Shown here: in pieces, positions 55,046 to 63,456 of the stretch
Position numbering within the stretch: position 1 is the stretch's first letter
How the letters are laid out: each line of letters opens with the position of its first letter
Origin: UBA6522 sp965221035
GTDB lineage: Bacteria; Pseudomonadota; Gammaproteobacteria; Steroidobacterales; Rariloculaceae
Reading direction: 5' to 3'
DNA length: 64,000 nt
Assembly: GCA_965221035.1 (NCBI GenBank)
Contig: OZ244860.1
Location: forward strand, 3,224,001-3,288,000
Position numbers and translations under genes: made by a program
Notes under the pieces: generated by a model
What the model was told of the DNA's origin: nothing
The model's database searches: none
Seen by the model: the letters and a program-made list of their open reading frames with translations, nothing else

Positions 55046-56806
55046 CTATCCGCCGGGTGTGGCCCCGTTGTGGAATCCGCCCTGGTCGCGCACCACCCGG
55101 CCGACACCCGCCTCGTCGTAGTGTACCCAGACCAGGCCGTGCAGGTCACCGCCGCCCGGGATGTCGATGATGTCCTTGCGCTCGCGGGTGGTTGCGTCGA
55201 AGACGTAGATGGCGCCCTCGTAGTTGCTGGTGGCCCAGAATTCGCTGCCGTCGGGCGACAGCAGGATGTGGTCCACGCGGTAGGCGGAGAACAGCGTGTC
55301 GACGCTGTTCCCGGATTCGGTTTCATAGACGGTCACCGTGCGCCCACCCACCAGGCCGGTGGACTCGCCCTTGTCGGCGATCCAGACTTCGCTGGCGTTC
55401 GCGTTGACGGCGCAGCCGTACGGTCCGGGACCGGTCGGGCGGGTCCATGCGATCTCGCCGGTGTCGGTATTGATGCGGCTCACGACGTTGTTGCCGGTGG
55501 CTGGCACGTACATGTAGGCGCCATCGTGATCGAAACAGATCCAGTCGGCCCGGTGGCCTGGGTGCGGGTACTCCTGAAGGACTTCCCAGGTGACCGGATC
55601 CAGCCGGGCCACCCAGGACGTGGGCACCACGGTCAGTTCGCCGTACATGTGTGCGCGCGCGCCCTGGAACCCGTATCCGGCGGGTTCCATGATGATGTAG
55701 ATGAATTCGTTGTCGGTCCAGGCCGTATAGGCTTCGCCGCCCAGGTCTTCCTCGTGGATGCCGCCGATGATCCGGTCGGTTTCCGGGTCGAACAGGTAGG
55801 CGGTCAGCCCGTCCGGGTCCTGGGCGAAGGTGTCGATCAGCATGTAGCGATCCTGGAAGACCTGCGCATGGTGCATTCGTCCGCCCACGGCGAGCTGCCT
55901 CACCGGCTGCAGCGTGAGCGCGTCGACCTTCAGCAGGCTGGCCGCGGTTCTCGACAGGCCCGGCGGAGCGCCCTGGGGTTCCAACTCACCGCTGGGTGGC
56001 GCTCCGGAGATATATACGTAACGTCCGTCCGGCGAGACCGCCGTGGAATGCATCGAGCTGCGCAGCTCCGCGGGGATCTGGTAGGAGGCGATGACTTCGC
56101 GGGTTCCGGCGTCGCCCACCACCACCTTCATGGCTTCGGGCGAATAGGTTTCGCCCGTCATGACATTCCGGGTGCCGCGTGTGCCAACATTTTCGTAGAA
56201 GTAGGTCTTGCCGGGTTCCGGCGTGAACTTGGGTTCCCCGGGATCGAACTCCGCGGCCACGTCGACTTCGTAGGTTCGCAGCAGGCTGCCTTCGCGGGCG
56301 CGCCGCTCCCAGGTGTCCACAACCACCGAGAAGTCCTCGATGGAACGTAGCAGGGCGAGCCGTTCGCTACCCGCCGCGATGGCTGCGACGCCGTCGGCGG
56401 GGGGCTGGGCCGCCGTCGGGTCATCCGCCCCAGCGAGAGGCGGCTGCGTCGCGAGTGCGGCCACCTCCACGGAATCCGGCTGATCGCCCGTCAGCTCCCT
56501 GATGTAGACGGACAGGGCCAGCAAGTCGCGCTGCGTCGCCTGGAGCGTGTCGGCCAGTCCGGCCATCTCGGGGTTGGTCCGAAGTTGGTAATCGATGGCG
56601 CGTGGCGTGATGCCGGCGTCCAGCGGGGGGGCGGCCAGGCCGCCGCCACCGTCCGCGCCGTGGCAGTCCACGCAGGAATCGGTCAGCAAGTACAGTTCGC
56701 GACCGTGTTCGGAGAGTTCGGCGACCGTCAATTCTTCCTCGACCGGGTCGCCCGTGCAGGACAACAGGACGAGAGCGGGCGCCAGGGCCGTTAGTTGCTT
56801 GTACAT
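55046..56806 (-). CDS. Lipoprotein fusion of cytochrome c and YVTN beta-propeller
   Basis: A 586-residue protein from ATG 56806, with AAGGGA upstream. It starts with a lipobox (LVLLSC, Cys at about 18), so it is anchored in a membrane facing the periplasm. A small cytochrome c domain follows with one haem site CVDCH (about residue 45) and a candidate distal Met in NPEMAGLAD. After a linker (about 110-180), the rest is a YVTN/SMP-type beta-propeller with blades such as VSPDGRYVYISG, ATGNNVVSRINTDTGEIAWT and SPDGSEFWATSNYEG, ending in IYVFDATTRERKDII. Cytochrome plus propeller suggests a periplasmic electron-transfer or sensing enzyme; the substrate is unknown. Confidence 0.85.
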   Translation of the reverse strand: MYKQLTALAPALVLLSCTGDPVEEELTVAELSEHGRELYLLTDSCVDCHGADGGGGLAAPPLDAGITPRAIDYQLRTNPEMAGLADTLQATQRDLLALSVYIRELTGDQPDSVEVAALATQPPLAGADDPTAAQPPADGVAAIAAGSERLALLRSIEDFSVVVDTWERRAREGSLLRTYEVDVAAEFDPGEPKFTPEPGKTYFYENVGTRGTRNVMTGETYSPEAMKVVVGDAGTREVIASYQIPAELRSSMHSTAVSPDGRYVYISGAPPSGELEPQGAPPGLSRTAASLLKVDALTLQPVRQLAVGGRMHHAQVFQDRYMLIDTFAQDPDGLTAYLFDPETDRIIGGIHEEDLGGEAYTAWTDNEFIYIIMEPAGYGFQGARAHMYGELTVVPTSWVARLDPVTWEVLQEYPHPGHRADWICFDHDGAYMYVPATGNNVVSRINTDTGEIAWTRPTGPGPYGCAVNANASEVWIADKGESTGLVGGRTVTVYETESGNSVDTLFSAYRVDHILLSPDGSEFWATSNYEGAIYVFDATTRERKDIIDIPGGGDLHGLVWVHYDEAGVGRVVRDQGGFHNGATPGG

Positions 56807-56938
56807 GTAATGTCCCTTGGAGCGCTCTCTCAAGTTTCCAATCCCGATAATGTCCCTTGACGTTGTCCTTGGCAAGTTGACGTGTGCGCCTCGTGCCAAG
56901 GGAAGCTTTCCATGCTCGTCGCGACCACTGGCACGGGT

Positions 56939-58255
56939 CTATACCTTCCGCACGCGTGTGCCGATCGTGTTGAATAGACGCAGGCCATCGGCGGTAACGA
57001 CAGCTGTCGCGCCGACCTTCGCCGATGCCGTCCGCCCCTGGTTCGCGCTGGGTTCGAAGCTGAAGAGCATGCCTTCCTGAACCTCGACATCGGCACCGAG
57101 CGTTCGTGATCCCGGCGCGTTCTCGCCCGGGAAGACGGGTCCGACGAGCACCATCGGTAGCAGGCCGTGAATATGCGGTACGCGATGCCAGTATCCCGAT
57201 TGCCTGCTGATGCCTTCCATCTCGTCCATGAGGTCCCCGAAGCGCTTGCCGGCGCGTAGGTGCTCGGCACCGTAATCCATCAGTTCGTGCGCCACCTCGG
57301 CCAACGCTTCCATCTGCGCGCTCATCGTGCCCACGACCAGGCAAAGCGTGACCTGGCAATAGCCGCCACGGTGGATGATTCCGTACTCGGAATTGAACAC
57401 AAAGCCGTCAGGGATCGGACCCGGCGGCAAGAAGGCCGCCTGCACGTCGGCCGTTGCGCCGTTGCGCATCAAGTGCAGCGCCACATTTTCGCGGAACTCA
57501 CCGCTGTCCATTCCGACATGCGTCGTTTCGATCAGCATCTCGTGCAGTCGTTCACCGACCAGCGCGGCCTGGGCGCACGCGGCGATCTCCTCCTCGCTCT
57601 TGACCGACATCAGAACTCCGAAATCGCCGGAAATGTCGACGAATTCGGCGTTTGGCAGGCCAGCAACCACGGTCGCCCAGGTAGAGTAGGTCACGAGTCC
57701 GTCGTTTATGAATTCGTTCAGCCCTTCGCTACCGGTGACCGTGCCGACTACTCCGATCGTGCCGTTCGCCATTCCGAGTTCTTCAACGGCTTCGATGATC
57801 TGATGTCCCAGCGGCACCTGTACTCCGTCTTCAAAGACGACCGGTTTCGCGCGACTGATCCAGGGTGACGGAAAGCGATTGGCGACCGTGACGGGATCGC
57901 CTTCCAGCGGAAACACCACGGCACCGTCGCCGAATATGAAAAACCCACCCCCCGCGACGTAGTTGGCGTACTGGAGCAGATTCACGCCATCGCCCGCACG
58001 ATGCGGAATGATCATGCAGTCCAGGCCTTGCTCCGCCATCATCGCGCGAATTCGCCCGTGGCGACGTTCACCTTCCGCGGGCGAAAAGGGAGGCGGTCCA
58101 GACTGCGCCTGGGCGGTTTCCGCAAGCAGCGCCGGCAGAACGGCGGCAGTGGCGGCGACACCGCCGGGGATTGCCGTCATGCGTGTCAGGAACTCGCGTC
58201 GCCCGAGCCGGCCGGATGACAGATTCGCAATCAGGTCGTTGACTCTCTTTTCCAT
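56939..58255 (-). CDS. Tat-exported M24-fold protein with lost metal ligands (creatinase-like)
   Basis: A 438-residue protein from ATG 58255 (AGGGTGA upstream; an in-frame GTG is nine bases earlier). A Tat signal is clear: LGRREFLTRM and a hydrophobic stretch ending LAETAQAQ. The body is a creatinase/aminopeptidase P fold with an N-terminal domain (MAEQGLDCMIIPHRAGD) and a pita-bread domain. Of the five M24 metal ligands only the His (near HIHGLLP) and one Glu (FSFEPS) appear kept. Where active peptidases have two Asp, it has FVFNSEYGIIHRGGYCQVT, and the last Glu is Gly. Creatinase also lacks metals, so a metal-free hydrolase or binding protein is likely. Confidence 0.75.
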   Translation of the reverse strand: MEKRVNDLIANLSSGRLGRREFLTRMTAIPGGVAATAAVLPALLAETAQAQSGPPPFSPAEGERRHGRIRAMMAEQGLDCMIIPHRAGDGVNLLQYANYVAGGGFFIFGDGAVVFPLEGDPVTVANRFPSPWISRAKPVVFEDGVQVPLGHQIIEAVEELGMANGTIGVVGTVTGSEGLNEFINDGLVTYSTWATVVAGLPNAEFVDISGDFGVLMSVKSEEEIAACAQAALVGERLHEMLIETTHVGMDSGEFRENVALHLMRNGATADVQAAFLPPGPIPDGFVFNSEYGIIHRGGYCQVTLCLVVGTMSAQMEALAEVAHELMDYGAEHLRAGKRFGDLMDEMEGISRQSGYWHRVPHIHGLLPMVLVGPVFPGENAPGSRTLGADVEVQEGMLFSFEPSANQGRTASAKVGATAVVTADGLRLFNTIGTRVRKV

Positions 58256-58321
58256 CGAATTCACCCTGTGGTCTTTAGATTGCGTGAAGGTGTAGCGGCG
58301 GAAATCGCGCGATGCCGCACT

Positions 58322-59500
58322 TCAACTGCGGTAGTGGTCCATGAGGATGTCCGCCACTTCGGGCCGGATAATCTCGGGCGGCGGGCGGATGCCCTGGCGC
58401 AGCAACTCCCTCAGCCGGGTGCCCGAGAGCACCAGGTAGTCGTCCGGCGTGTGATCGGATGCTTCGCGCATCATTACCACCTTGCCGAGCCTGGTCGACC
58501 AGGCCGCGGTATCGGTCGCGAAGATTTCGATCCTGAGTGCGTCCGCGGGCAATTTCTCGAAGATCGCCTGGGCGTCGAATGGCCCGTAGAAGTCACCGGT
58601 GCCGGCGTGGTCACGCCCCACGACGAGGTGCGTGACGCCCATGTTCTGACGGAACAGGGCATGCAGGAGCGCTTCCCGCGGTCCCGCATAGAGCATGTCG
58701 AAACCGTATCCCGTCACCATCACGCGTTCGGAGGAAAAATAGGTCTCCGTCATCTTGCGTATGCATGCATCGCGGACATCACCGGGGATGTCTCCGGGCT
58801 TGAGCTTGCCCAACAGCATGTGGATGACGAGACCGTCGGCGTTCAGGCGTTCCATGGCCATCCGGCACAATGTTTCGTGGGCCAGGTGCATGGGGTTGCG
58901 GGTCTGGAACGCCACCGTCCTGCGCCAGCCCAGCCGGTCGATTTCGGCGCGGATATCCACGGCCGTTCGAAACGTATCGGGAAAGTCGCGCTCGAAGTAA
59001 CTGAAATTCAGCACCTTGATTGGTCCCGCAACGCAATGGCGGCCAAGGCCGCGAAACGCGGCCACGCCTGGATGACCATCGTCGATGGTACCGAAAGTAC
59101 CCTGGACCAGCGTGTCAAGCTGATCGTCGCTGACCGGATCGACGCCCGTTACGTCCATCACCGCGAGCACCGGCTCGCCGGGCACATTGGGGTCGCGAAG
59201 AGCGATACGACGCGCCGACCGAATGCTGCCCGCGTCGGCGCACAGATTCAGGATGGGTACGGGCCAGAACAGCCCTTCGGTTGTCCGCATGTTCTCGGCC
59301 ACGCTCAATGCGTCGGCCAGGCTCATGAATCCGTCAAGCGGGGTGAAATACCCGCCTCCCAGCATGACGGCGTTGGCGGCCGCGCGCGAGTTGAGGACCA
59401 GCGACGGCAAGGATTCGGCTTCCGCAAGCATTTCGGCCCGTTGCTGGCTGTCTGCCACGTACAGTGGTTTCAGGGAGGCCGCGCCATGTGGCTGGATCAT
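58322..59500 (-). CDS. sat: Sulfate adenylyltransferase (ATP sulfurylase)
   Basis: A 392-residue Sat of the monomer-type family. The catalytic motifs are QTRNPMHLAHE (about residue 196) and GRDHAGTGDFYGPFDAQ (about 292), plus the ATP-contacting MREASDHTPDDY. It makes APS from sulfate and ATP, or ATP and sulfate from APS and pyrophosphate in sulfur oxidisers. The start overlaps the stop of cysC (ATGA). Together with AprMBA it can complete sulfite oxidation to sulfate; together with CysC and CysI it can serve assimilation. The direction cannot be told from sequence. Confidence 0.95.
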   Translation of the reverse strand: MIQPHGAASLKPLYVADSQQRAEMLAEAESLPSLVLNSRAAANAVMLGGGYFTPLDGFMSLADALSVAENMRTTEGLFWPVPILNLCADAGSIRSARRIALRDPNVPGEPVLAVMDVTGVDPVSDDQLDTLVQGTFGTIDDGHPGVAAFRGLGRHCVAGPIKVLNFSYFERDFPDTFRTAVDIRAEIDRLGWRRTVAFQTRNPMHLAHETLCRMAMERLNADGLVIHMLLGKLKPGDIPGDVRDACIRKMTETYFSSERVMVTGYGFDMLYAGPREALLHALFRQNMGVTHLVVGRDHAGTGDFYGPFDAQAIFEKLPADALRIEIFATDTAAWSTRLGKVVMMREASDHTPDDYLVLSGTRLRELLRQGIRPPPEIIRPEVADILMDHYRS

Positions 59501-60264
59501 GTGGAGTCACCCGCGGTGGCGTCGTGCGCAAGGACGGACGGGACGTCGCCACGCCCGGCAGTTTCTACCGGGGCGTCGCCGGGTCCGGCACTTTCTGCCG
59601 AGGCGCTTCGGCCGGCAGGATCCGTGGGCTTGTCGAGCAGGTCGGATTCGATGATGCCTTGCTGTTCAAGGTAGCCGATGATGGTCGACACTTCTTCTTC
59701 CACGGTGAGCCGGTCCGTGCGGAGATGTATTTCAGGGCTGAGGGGGTTCTCGTAGGGATCGTCGATCCCCGTGAAGTTCCTGATTTCCCCGGCGCGGGCG
59801 CGTCTGTACAGTCCTTTCGGGTCCCGTCGTTCGGCCTCGCTCAGGGGACAGTCCACGAATACCTCCACGAAGGGCAGGTCGGCGTCTTCGTGCAGACGGC
59901 GCACTTCATCCCGGTCGACCGCGTAGGGGCTGATGAAGGCCGACAGCGAAATGGCGCCGGCGTCGCCGAACAGTTTCGCGACCTCGCCGATGCGGCGGAT
60001 GTTTTCCCTCCGGTCCGCTTCGGAGAAACCCAGGTTCTTGTTGATGCCCAGGCGCACGTTGTCACCATCGAGCCGGTAGGACAGCTTGCCCCGCTTGAAC
60101 AGGTCGCGTTCCAGGGCCACGGCGATGGTGCTCTTGCCGCTGCCCGAGAGGCCGGTGAACCAGATCGTCGCGCCTTTCTGGCGCAGGATCTGGTAACGAT
60201 CCTGCCGTGTTACCAGGCCCTCGTGCCACGTGACATTGGTGGCTTTCCGTGTGGATGCTGCCAT
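59497..60264 (-). CDS. cysC: Adenylylsulfate kinase with extended C-terminal tail
   Basis: A 255-residue APS kinase that makes PAPS. The P-loop is FTGLSGSGKST (about 36-46); LDGDNVRLGINKNLGFS and FISPYAVDRDEVR are conserved APS-binding and lid segments. The kinase core ends near residue 205. A tail of about 50 residues rich in Ala, Pro, Asp and Gly follows, which normal CysC lacks; it has no known motif and is likely disordered. It is upstream of sat and overlaps it by four bases. The frame also stays open before the start, into fabD, but that part has no ribosome site. Confidence 0.93.
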   Translation of the reverse strand: MAASTRKATNVTWHEGLVTRQDRYQILRQKGATIWFTGLSGSGKSTIAVALERDLFKRGKLSYRLDGDNVRLGINKNLGFSEADRRENIRRIGEVAKLFGDAGAISLSAFISPYAVDRDEVRRLHEDADLPFVEVFVDCPLSEAERRDPKGLYRRARAGEIRNFTGIDDPYENPLSPEIHLRTDRLTVEEEVSTIIGYLEQQGIIESDLLDKPTDPAGRSASAESAGPGDAPVETAGRGDVPSVLAHDATAGDST

Positions 60265-60328
60265 TGCGTTCTGTGTCGTACCCAGCGTGGCCCGCCGGTC
60301 CGGCGCGGCGCGGGGTCGCCAAGGGTTG

Positions 60329-61315
60329 CTATTCTGCCGCCGCTCCAAGTGCCTGGGCGGTCGCGTGAATGCCAGCCGCGTTGATGGCTCCGAAATAGTT
60401 CGCACCGCCGCCGTGTTTCCGGAGCGTTTTCCGGACCATGGATTCCAGGTTGGGTTTTTTCTCCGCGGGCCCCTCGCCCCGACCGATACCGCCACCCAGC
60501 TCGACGATGGCGTCCAGGCCGGCGTCGAGCGCCGTTTCCATGCAGGCGCGCCATCGTACCGGGTGGAAGAGCTGAAAGAAAAGGCGCGAGCGGATCGCGT
60601 TATCGTCGGATTCGTGGAACTCGCCGGTGTAGTTGGCGAGGACGTTGGTGGAGAGCGGCTCAAGGGTCACCGCCTCCAGTACTTCCCGGTAACGCCGCGC
60701 CGCTTCCACCATGAGGTAGGTGTGGAACGCGCCCTCGGTGTTCAGCCGCACGGCGCGCTTGCGTGGATGGTTGGCGGCCAGGTCCGCTGCCAAACGGTCG
60801 AGGTCCGCTTCGCTGCCGGCGATGACTGTCTGATCGGGCAGGTTGCACCCGCCGATCCCGCAGAAATGCCGGTCGGCCAACTCCCTGGCCGAGGCTAGAT
60901 CCAGTGTCGTCGCCAGCATGCCGCCCTCGCCGAACTCGCTCATCAGTTCGGCACGGCGCATGACCAGCCGCAGCGCGTCCTCGAAACTCAGCGCCCCGCC
61001 CGCGACCAGCGCCGAGTATTCGCCCAGGCTGTGTCCGGCGGCCAGCGCCGGGCGCAGGTCCGGCGCCAGGCTCCGCAGCGCTTGGAGGCAGGCCACTTCG
61101 TGGGTCAATATCGCGGGCTGCGTGTATCGGGTGCGGTCCAGCCGCTTCTCCGGATCCTCGAAGCACAGTTCGGCCATGTCGTACCCGGCGACATCGCTGG
61201 CGCGGTCGAAGATTTCCGTCGCCGCGGGAAACGCCTCCACCAGGTCGGATCCCATCCCGGGATACTGGCAACCCTGGCCGGGAAAGATGAAGAATATTCG
61301 CCCCTGGTCAGCCAC
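60329..61315 (-). CDS. fabD: Malonyl-CoA:ACP transacylase
   Basis: A 328-residue acyltransferase. FPGQGCQYPGMG opens the fold and the nucleophile Ser is in GHSLGEYSA (about residue 92); the catalytic His lies in NTEGAFHTYLM. QPAILTHEVACLQAL is also typical. It loads malonyl groups on acyl carrier protein. GTG at 61315 is preferred since GAGG lies just upstream; a GTG 12 bases earlier is possible. It is away from other fab genes and upstream of cysC and sat, so it may be a second copy or part of a special pathway. Confidence 0.85.
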   Translation of the reverse strand: MADQGRIFFIFPGQGCQYPGMGSDLVEAFPAATEIFDRASDVAGYDMAELCFEDPEKRLDRTRYTQPAILTHEVACLQALRSLAPDLRPALAAGHSLGEYSALVAGGALSFEDALRLVMRRAELMSEFGEGGMLATTLDLASARELADRHFCGIGGCNLPDQTVIAGSEADLDRLAADLAANHPRKRAVRLNTEGAFHTYLMVEAARRYREVLEAVTLEPLSTNVLANYTGEFHESDDNAIRSRLFFQLFHPVRWRACMETALDAGLDAIVELGGGIGRGEGPAEKKPNLESMVRKTLRKHGGGANYFGAINAAGIHATAQALGAAAE

Positions 61316-61581
61316 GCGAGACCTCACACATGCAACTCGAAAGACCCGGCAGGATACGCATCGGCGGGGGATTGCTCAACCTGTTGTGGCCGTGTGTCAG
61401 GCCAGATCACAATTGCCATGGCGGCTCAAATCGCGTAGCTTGGCCACAATAGAGTCAGCGCGCAGGAAGTCTTCGGTCATGCGCCGGTACTTTGGTAGAC
61501 CCATTGCGCTGATCGAGAGCCAAGTCGCCGCGATTTCCCGCTCCCGCGACAAGTCGGTGGTCCAATGCTTGGAGAAAAGCG

Positions 61582-62649
61582 ATGATTCACTTGAGTAGCT
61601 TCAGATCTGTTCGATACCGTGGTATTGATGGGCTGAATATACCGCGCCTAACCAAGGCAAATTTGGTCACAGGCGTGAATGGTGTTGGAAAGACAGCATT
61701 GCTTGAGGCGATTTGGCTTTTCACTGGCAGATACAACCCCAGTCTATTGTGGAATGCCAATGTACAACGTTCTGTCCGACCGCACATAGATCCTATTTCT
61801 CGGCTAACGAATAACAAATTGTCTCTTTTTGGAGTGGAACATAAAGAGGACCACTCAGTAGAGGACCACTCAGTAGAATATTCATTTGAAAAAATCAATG
61901 GCACTATTGCCGACGCACGAGTTGTCCACCCCTTACAGGAAGACATAGCGCACTTGCCACCGGTTGTAGGAATCATTCGTACGCACCTCGATGACAAGCT
62001 CGTAAAGGAAGGGCCAGGAGGCCTACATAACACACCCACCGGGGTAGTATTGTATGTATCTGCAAACGAGGCGACCGGTCGCCCCAATTGCGTGATCGAG
62101 AGCACAAGGTTTCAGAACGAGGTTACAGTAGAATACTTGCAGCGTTACTCGGATTTGGTCAGAGAAGGCCAAAAGAGCGAGATGGTGACTGCAATGAAGA
62201 TGATTTCGGAAAGAATTGAAGACATGGAGATACTGACCGACGATAGCAAGGAACCATATCTCTCGGTTACGATGAGGAGTGGAAAACTTCAATCAATTCA
62301 TGATCTGGGTGGCGGTGCCGTAAGACTGGCCAGGTTGCTGCTCGGCTTTTCCGGGTCTCGGCATGGAATTTTTCTGTCTGATGAGCTCGAGAACGGCATC
62401 CATTATAGTGCCCACTCCGCAATTTGGGATAAAGTAAAGGAATGGATTTCGCAATGGAATGTTCAATTTGTCGCGACCACACACAGTGGGGAACTAGTCG
62501 ATGCGGCAATTGGTGCATTTGCCGATCGGGCTGATGATTTATCGATTCACCAGCTATTCCGAAATAAAAATACGGGACAAGTGGAGGTTGCAACCTATTC
62601 TGGAGAATCCCTCTTGGGAGCTCGGGACCTCAATTTGGAAGTTCGGTGA
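61582..62649 (+). CDS. OLD-like AAA/ABC-type ATPase of a probable two-gene defence system
   Basis: A 355-residue ATPase with lower GC than the genes to its left. ATG has GGAG seven bases upstream. Walker A is GVNGVGKT (31-38), Walker B is FLSDELENGIH (about 263-273), and the H-loop is TTHSGEL. This pattern (AAA_15/AAA_21) is shared with OLD, GajA and AriA ATPases in phage defence. It lacks the C-terminal TOPRIM nuclease of single-chain OLD proteins. Its stop overlaps the next gene, whose product does look like a TOPRIM domain, so the pair is a split OLD-type system. A 15-base in-frame duplication lies near residue 89. The substrate or trigger is unknown. Confidence 0.85.
   Translation: MIHLSSFRSVRYRGIDGLNIPRLTKANLVTGVNGVGKTALLEAIWLFTGRYNPSLLWNANVQRSVRPHIDPISRLTNNKLSLFGVEHKEDHSVEDHSVEYSFEKINGTIADARVVHPLQEDIAHLPPVVGIIRTHLDDKLVKEGPGGLHNTPTGVVLYVSANEATGRPNCVIESTRFQNEVTVEYLQRYSDLVREGQKSEMVTAMKMISERIEDMEILTDDSKEPYLSVTMRSGKLQSIHDLGGGAVRLARLLLGFSGSRHGIFLSDELENGIHYSAHSAIWDKVKEWISQWNVQFVATTHSGELVDAAIGAFADRADDLSIHQLFRNKNTGQVEVATYSGESLLGARDLNLEVR
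61846..61875 (+). repeat. Exact 15-base tandem duplication in the ATPase gene
   Basis: Bases 61846-61860 are repeated at 61861-61875 in frame, encoding EDHSV twice. It sits in a surface-like region between Walker A and Walker B. Confidence 0.95.
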
Positions 62650-63299
62650 TGTCGCAATCAAGAGGAACTCGCGGCACCCGTAAACTTTTGGTTGAATCGG
62701 ATCGTCTTCTGCTGGTTGAAGGGTTGGACGAGGTCAATCTATTCAACGCCTTGATTTCGCGTTGCATGGGAGATGGCCCACAAATCCAGATTATCGAAGC
62801 TGGTGGCATCGGTAAATTTCCTTCTAGCTTGCAAGCGATTCGCACTGGGGCTAAAACTGGCGCGGGTTTGAAGTCGGTGGGAGTGGTTCGCGATGCTGAC
62901 AACGGACCACAAGCAGCGTTCCAAAGCGTTTGCGGCCAGCTTCGTAATGCCGATTTTGACCCGCCTGACTCGCATGGAACCTTTTCAAGTGGCACACCGT
63001 CTGTCGGAGTGTTTATCGTGCCGAGCGATACCGAGGCTGGTGCCATTGAGACACTGTGCCGCCGGTCCGTAGAAGGCTCTGACACCGGTCGATGTGCGGA
63101 AGAATTTTTGCATTGCCTGCAGCAGCGCGATGCTCTGCAGTCGACAATCCGCGATAAGAGTTTCGCGCACGCTTACTTGGCTTCCACGCTTGATCCGGTA
63201 GCCAGAGTTGGGGAAGGCGCGTTCAAAGGCGTATGGGACTTTGATTCTCCAGCGTTCAAGCCTATTCGGAACTTCATTAGCAGTCTCCAATCCTGCTAA
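62649..63299 (+). CDS. DUF3226/TOPRIM-like protein, partner of the ATPase
   Basis: A 216-residue protein whose ATG overlaps the ATPase stop (TGATG). It has a TOPRIM-type order of acidic residues: Glu24 and Asp27 in LLLVEGLDEVNLF, then Asp82 and Asp84 in VGVVRDADNG, with a further acidic strand FIVPSDTEAGAIETLC. This matches DUF3226 and the nuclease half of OLD-family proteins. With the ATPase it resembles the ATPase+TOPRIM layout of PARIS (AriA/AriB), although AriB belongs to DUF4435 and not DUF3226. Nuclease activity is an inference from the motif. Confidence 0.8.
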   Translation: MSQSRGTRGTRKLLVESDRLLLVEGLDEVNLFNALISRCMGDGPQIQIIEAGGIGKFPSSLQAIRTGAKTGAGLKSVGVVRDADNGPQAAFQSVCGQLRNADFDPPDSHGTFSSGTPSVGVFIVPSDTEAGAIETLCRRSVEGSDTGRCAEEFLHCLQQRDALQSTIRDKSFAHAYLASTLDPVARVGEGAFKGVWDFDSPAFKPIRNFISSLQSC

Positions 63300-63456
63300 T
63301 GCGTCCAACGTAACGTTGCGACAGTCTGAGAATATGACTTGTTCGCCGACACTCTCTGCCTCGGCTACTTCAATCGCACTAAATTGGTATCCTTGAAAGC
63401 CCGCAAGACAAAGCACGCACGGGATACTCGGGAATCACTTCCCCGCTGAACCTCGG

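Noticed and set aside
58268..59674. 468-codon plus-strand ORF opposite sat
   Set aside because: Antisense of sat, which carries both ATP sulfurylase motifs on the minus strand.
60265..60663. Upstream extension of cysC into fabD
   Set aside because: Ser/Arg/Pro-rich shadow of fabD; the CysC core begins right after ATG 60264.
62985..63416. Minus-strand frame beginning near the end of the DUF3226 gene
   Set aside because: Its first 40 residues look protein-like, but the rest is antisense to a well supported gene and no family is recognised.
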